Below are positions 31,587 to 36,246 of a DNA stretch of 36,246 nt, piece after piece. The notes below the pieces were generated by a model. It was given only the letters and a program-made list of their open reading frames with translations, did not search any database and was not told the origin of the DNA. Origin of the DNA: Balamuthia mandrillaris (taxonomy: Eukaryota > Discosea > Longamoebia > Balamuthiidae); NCBI GenBank assembly GCA_031835245.1, contig JAVKOQ010000453.1, forward strand, positions 1-36,246, given 5' to 3'. The translations under genes were made by a program, and so were the position numbers. The number at the start of each line of letters is the position of its first letter. Position 1 is the stretch's first letter.

Positions 31587-33845
31587 ATGGCTGCTGGAAA
31601 AATTTTGTTCTTGTTGGTCGTGTTGACTGTGGCCAGCTGTTATGTCGGCGCAGCCCCTCAGCTGCGTGTGTTGAACGCCTCCCCTCCCTGGTGGGGCAGC
31701 ATCACCAACGACATGCAGGTGGACGTGGCTGAAGAGACACTCTTCGTTCTGGTAACGGCTGGCGCCATCTCTCAGTACGAAGCCGTGCCTACTGGCTACC
31801 AGCTCGTCACTGTCAAGCAGCAAACCGTCGGAGCCACCATCTTCAGCGAGAAGTTCTTGTTCGAAGAGGGCAAGAGCTACACCCTTTGGTTCGTCACCAA
31901 AACCGACGGAATGGGTTCGTTTCTATCCTCTGAATTTTGTTCTATCTCTTGCTAACCTCAAAAATAACAAAAACAAAAAAAAAAAAAAACAGGCGGTACC
32001 GCGTATGAAGCTGGACTGTCCTCCGAGAACGACCAGGTCATCCCCGGTGATGGCGCTCGGGTCTCGCTGCTCCACGTTGGTTGTACTACCCACCCTCTCT
32101 TGGGCGGTTGTGGCGAGGAAAACGTTTTCCTGGACATGCATCTTCAAGGACCTACCGACCAGTCTGCCCCCTTCGTGGCTACCAACGTCAAAGCGACCAA
32201 AGTAGTCAACGACGGTGCCTACATTGTAAAAATCAGACACGCCTCCAGCAACATACCCATCATTTCCGTTAGTATACTTTTCTTACGTCAAAAATCTCCT
32301 AAACAACCCACAAAAAGTACTGACCTTGGGTGTCGAAAAATGAAAACAGAGTTCTCCGGTGACCTTTGGCCCTGGCGAGTTCTGGAGCGTTTTCTTGTTC
32401 GATCACTCCTTCCTCCGCAACGGAAGTGAGCCTTGCCTTGTCATCGTACCTGAATATGGACACGGAGATTTCGGTTCGTTCCCCTCCAAAATCATCTCTC
32501 TTTTTTTTTTGGTCTAACGATTGTTTTTGCCACAGATTCTCCTGGCCCTTGCGAGCAAGGAGATGAAGTAGCGGCCGTCCCAACCGACGTCTACAGCATC
32601 TCTGACAACAGCACCCTCCGCAACTGCGACACTGGCTGCGCTGGCGGCCCCTCCGCCGTGGCCGGCTTGGAGAACCACCCCAACATCACCGCCTGTGCCG
32701 GCGTGTTCACCGGTTACGTGGGTGGTCCCTCCGCTCAGAGCTTGTGCGCCCGATCTTGGCACGTCTGTTCTCAAACCAGGTACAGTGCCTCCCCCTTTCA
32801 TATTTGTCCGCACATATCTATTTTTTTTATCCAGAGTTTGACACTTGCAAAAAAAAAAATGTGTAGCGCGACGGACCGAGCTCTCCTGAAGCAAGTTACC
32901 TATGAAGAGTCCGCCGATGAGTTTGACGGCTGCTACACTTATGACGCTGCTCATGACTACGATACCTGCAGACCTTGTACTGGCAACATCCATGAGGATG
33001 ACATGGCTGGTATGTGTTTTTTTTTTGGATCTCCCCTTTGTTTGCTTATCTTCTTGTTAACGTCCGTTTGTTTCTCTCTCACCCCTCTATCCTTATTCTT
33101 TCAGGAATGGGTAGGGACTGTAAGTCTCACAATCCGAATGGTATTCACGGAGTGACTCACCTGCGTGACCCTGGCTGCACCAAGAGCGGTCGAGTGGATT
33201 ACTGCTGTGAAGGTTACAAGGAAAGCAAAGGCTGCCAATACGTCCAGAACTACACCACTGGTGTCGTTTGTTGTGCCGATAATGCTGAGAATCCTTGTTT
33301 TGATGGCCAGTGCCCCAACGACTGCTGCGGCAATGGTCTCTGTGACCGTTCCTTCGGAACTTGCTCTTGCTTGCCTGGCTTCTCCGGCGAGGACTGCTGT
33401 ACTGGTACACTATCGTTTGCCTTTACGCTGTTTCATTCAACCCTAACACGTTGAAACCGTTTCAGAATGTGGCAAGCTGACCTGTGAGGACTGTTTCAAC
33501 TCGAGCGTCTGTGGCTGGTGTGCCAACACTCAGGAATGCGTTGACATTTCTTCCACTACCTGCTTCGAGTTTGCTGAGAGCTGCCCTGTTATCTTGAAGG
33601 AAGAAGAAGACGATGGAACCATCAACGGTGTGCCCATTGGCGGTGTGATTGGTGCTGCTATCGGTGGTCTCGCTGTGACAATCTTGGTGGTTGGTGGCAT
33701 CCTTGGCTTCTTCTTGTACAAGAAGTTCGCTGTGGGAGAGTATGCCGCCATGTGGGAGGATATGTTCTCCAAGAATGCCCACACTTCTTCCCTCTATGAA
33801 GGCAACACAACAGAAATTTCCTCTGGCCTTTACACTGGCCAGTAA
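31587..33845 (+). CDS. Type I membrane glycoprotein with DUF4397-like, EGF-like and PSI domains
   Basis: Exons 31587-31914, 31993-32267, 32350-32473, 32536-32779, 32867-33009, 33105-33404 and 33466-33845 give 597 residues. A signal peptide covers ~1-22. Residues ~24-250 resemble tandem DUF4397 beta-domains (QLRVLNASP, AISQYEAVPTGYQ, ARVSLLHVGC). Cys-rich segments follow, then an EGF-like motif (CCGNGLCDRSFGTCSC). A PSI domain spans ~473-513 (CGKLTCEDCFNSSVCGWC...CVDISSTTCFEFAESC). One Gly-rich membrane helix (~528-555) precedes a ~40-residue cytoplasmic tail with several Tyr (EYAAMWEDMF, SSLYEGN, GLYTGQ). By family knowledge PSI and EGF modules sit in adhesion and receptor ectodomains. Codons are strongly C-ending, as in the divergent Kelch gene, suggesting high expression. 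Function and ligand are unknown. Confidence 0.9.
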
Positions 33846-33953
33846 CTCTATTGTTCCCTTTCTCTCCTCTTTCTCTGTAGAAATATATATTTTCATCAAA
33901 AAAAAAAATTACGGTTTCCTCTTTTGTCTTTCGAAGCTGGTCTCTCTCTCTTT

Positions 33954-33992
<39 letters not shown>

Positions 33993-34351
33993 CTTTGCGA
34001 CACATATTTTCTTCTCTCGGAGAAATAACCCGAGCAGACAGAGGAGAGGACGTGAGAGAAGTGAAAAGTGGAAGTTCCACTTTTGTTTCTGAAACAACCG
34101 CTCCAACCCACAAAACGGAAAGATTACCCACAAAGGGAAAGATCGTTGATGGGGTTGCAGCGTTTCAGGACTTGGTCGTACCTCCTTTACCCTTTTTCTC
34201 ATTTTTTTTTTCATTTCAAAATCGTACTGACTGCACACTCATACGTTGCAGAGAGATCGTCCTCACTTCTGAAGTGCGAGCAATAAGCGTGACCCAAATT
34301 TGTTTTTTTGTCTTGGTTGATTATTCTTGTTGGCGTTCGTACTCCTGCGCG

Positions 34352-34382
<31 letters not shown>

Positions 34383-34513
34383 ACGCGCGCTCCACTTTTG
34401 CTTCGCCTTTCTCCTCTCTCTTTTATCTCTTAGCGTTGTTCCTTTTGATAGTCTCTAAGTCTCTCCCCATTTCTTTGCAACCATTAATTTTTTTTTGAAT
34501 ACAAAAGATAGAA
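33846..34513 (+). other. Tandem intergenic region with CT microsatellites
   Basis: These 668 bases follow the PSI-gene stop. A (CT)n lies at 33956-33991 and another at 34355-34382, the latter flanked by GCGCGC arms. A + strand frame at 34068-34286 is open but has no recognisable feature. The 3' UTR of one gene and the promoter and 5' UTR of the next are expected here. Confidence 0.45.
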
Positions 34514-35465
34514 ATGCAAAGGGGCGGAAGACCACTTGTGATGAAAGTGGACTTCACTGCGCTTTTGCCTTGGGAACTCGGGCTAGAAGATGAGCTTGGC
34601 GAAGATGTGGACCGCATGGTTGCTGTGTTAGAAAAATACCGAGACCACATTTCCCTTTTAAAGTCACTCACGTTGGCAGACCTGAAAAAAGCAACCAAAC
34701 AAAAGTTCAAGGCTGCATATTCTGGTTTTTTTGTTACCTTGCTACAAGCTGACTACGTATGTATAACCATTATTTCTTTTAACCATTCTAACAAGCTTTG
34801 TTTTTTTACTTCACTATAGCATGCACAGCTCTTTGGAACTTTTTATGATTACTTAAAAGACACATTGTTTGCTCTTTCAAAGACGTCTCTTATTCAACTC
34901 CAAAGGTACAAATTTGTTGTTTGTGATGCATTATTCCTTTATTCATTCTTTGTTTTATTGTAGAAAGTTAAAAACAAAATATCCTGATGTGATAATAGCA
35001 AGTAATACAAAAAGCAAAGCTCGTTTAGTGGATTGTTTGTGTTCCTTTATTGGAGTAAGCCCAAACTTATCCACTCCAAAGCCAACACCTATTCAATCTC
35101 TTTCTTCACTTTTACCTCCACAAACTAAATCTATAGCTTCTACTTCTTCAAGTACTACTACTACAACAGTTAGTTCTTTTGCTTATTCCACTACATCTTC
35201 TACTATGTCAACTGCTGATAATAAATCAGTTCAATCAATAGGTCAAAAGAGAAAAGAAAGAGAAAATACCAATTCAACTCCAACAATTTCATCTTCACAA
35301 ATAACTTCCACAATACAGCTTGTGGAAGAAACAGAGAAATTTGCACAATACTTACAACAACACTTTTTAAATCCTTGGCATATTACACACACACCTATAG
35401 ATACAAAACTTTTAATGGAATTATTATCAGAGTTTCAAAAGTATTTAATTGAACATCATATGTAA
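34514..35465 (+). CDS. Unknown protein, helical N-terminus and Ser/Thr-rich middle
   Basis: Exons 34514-34756, 34820-34905 and 34964-35465 give 276 residues in frame. I do not recognise the family. Residues 1-125 look helical (FTALLPWELGLEDELGEDVD, VLEKYRDHISLLKSLTLADL, LFGTFYDYLKDTLFALSKTS). About 135-205 is Ser/Thr/Pro-rich and probably disordered, with a small basic patch (QKRKERE). The end is helical again (VEETEKFAQYLQQHFLNPW, MELLSEFQKYLIEHH). There is no signal peptide or membrane helix. The last exon uses mostly A/T-ending codons, unlike the GC-rich coding of the genes just upstream. The ATG at 34514 is the first in an AAATGCAAAGG context. Splice sites (GTATGT, CTATAG, TTGTAG) agree in phase, which supports a real gene. 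Confidence 0.7.
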
Positions 35466-35944
35466 TTTTAATTAATAAAACTTGTTTAAAAGAAATGCAT
35501 AACCCAAACAAATGGTCTAAAATGTATACTTCAAAGAGAACAAGGGAATAAAGGAGTTAAAAGGTGTTGTAAAGTAAGAATGGGAATGATGGCAAAGACA
35601 AAGTAAGTACAAGACCTGAACTTAATTTACTAAAAGTGAAGAGTACAAGTGATAGTAAAGTATTTTGTGTTTTGTTGTAAGTTGTCCCGAGAGGAAAAAG
35701 AAGAAGAAGCAAGGAGAGGCAGTATTTAAGCTAGAACAATTATTCAAAAAAGAAGAACAGAGAATATCAGCATAAAAGGGCAGAGAGAGAAAACAACAAG
35801 AAAGGAGAAGTTCAAGAAAGGAGAAGTTGGACACCAAGAGGTTTCCTCAGGTCAACAGGCATGAGGGAGAGGTCGACAGGAAGAGAAGAAGGGCTATTAT
35901 GTTGGAGTTTTCCAACATCATGCTAATGAAGATGAAGAAAGTAA
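35466..35944. other. AT-rich noncoding stretch with a short hairpin
   Basis: No coding signal was found here. ATGTTGGA (35899-35906) and TCCAACAT (35911-35918) form a perfect 8-base stem around a 4-base loop. GAGAAGTT occurs twice near 35804-35828. The purpose is unknown. Confidence 0.45.
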
Positions 35945-36246
35945 AGGTTCCTTCTTTCTTCCTCCATTTCTTTCTTTCTTCCTCCTTCTTTCTCTTCCTC
36001 TCTCATCTTCTCTCCCTTCCTTTCTTTTTCTTTTCCTTCCTCTATCCCTTTCTCTCTTCTTCCCTCTGTCTCTTGTTTTGTCCCTCTCTTTCTCTCTCCC
36101 TCTGTCCCTCCTTCCCTCTTTCTTCCTCTCTCCTTCCCTCTCTCTTTCTCTCCTCTCCCTCTCCCCTTCCTTCCCTTCCTTCCTGCTTCCCTCTCTCCCT
36201 CTCTCTCTCCCTCTCTCCTTTCCCTCTCTCCTTCCTTCCCTCCCTC
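35945..36246 (+). repeat. Polypyrimidine low-complexity tract at the window end
   Basis: About 300 bases of CTTTCC/CTCCCTCT variants, nearly free of purines on the + strand, continue past the edge. By analogy with the rest of the window it may lie in an intron or UTR of a + strand gene. Confidence 0.8.

Noticed and set aside
1-36246. Transposons, virus-like elements, tRNA or rRNA genes
   Set aside because: I found no transposase, reverse transcriptase, integrase or capsid-like frame, no long terminal repeats, and no recognisable tRNA cloverleaf or rRNA segment on either strand.

Overview
The window is nuclear DNA of a microbial eukaryote. Every gene has short GT-AG introns (about 55 to 480 bases), and genes lie on both strands only 50 to 750 bases apart. 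Introns are full of CT-type microsatellites, and the encoded proteins carry long Ser, Lys/Glu and RGG tracts. The gene content (F-box proteins, a RhoGAP, a minimal eIF4G, a SAPS-type phosphatase regulator, Kelch/EGF and PSI surface proteins) fits a free-living amoeba, perhaps a discosean amoebozoan. That placement is inference only. I saw no transposon, virus-like element, tRNA, rRNA or CRISPR array.

Layout. 82-9029 (+): the 3' part of a giant gene, 21 exons and 2299 residues in the window, encoding about 27 copies of a one-helix membrane repeat, an F-box, more membrane helices and a soluble C-terminus. Its stop lies 52 bases from the stop of the opposing gene, 9082-11210 (-), a small eIF4G with an eIF4E-binding motif and a MIF4G domain only. 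11714-13471 (+): an intronless Ser/Arg-Lys-rich disordered protein. 13836-17204 (+): a RhoGAP. 17629-22465 (-): a SAPS-domain PP6 regulatory-subunit-like protein with a large RGG tail. 23210-24410 (+): pyrroline-5-carboxylate reductase. 24835-27025 (+): a predicted F-box / WWE-like / histidine-phosphatase protein. 27207-28868 (+): an SLC25A34/35-like mitochondrial carrier. 29019-31124 (-) and 31587-33845 (+): two divergent type I membrane glycoproteins, Kelch+EGF and Cys-rich+EGF+PSI. 34514-35465 (+): an AT-richer gene of unknown function. The window ends in a roughly 300-base pyrimidine tract.

Gene models were built by hand from reading frame, splice-site and phase consistency; each stated exon set keeps the frame through to the stop. 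The strongest candidates for something undescribed are the giant membrane-repeat F-box protein, whose intron positions record tandem duplication, and the F-box/WWE/histidine-phosphatase fusion. After these come the SAPS-RGG fusion and the strand-polarised intronic microsatellites. Nothing suggests an operon. Neighbours may share promoters (divergent pairs at 11.2-11.7 kb, 22.5-23.2 kb and 31.1-31.6 kb) or 3' ends (9.0 kb, 17.2-17.6 kb and 28.9-29.0 kb).
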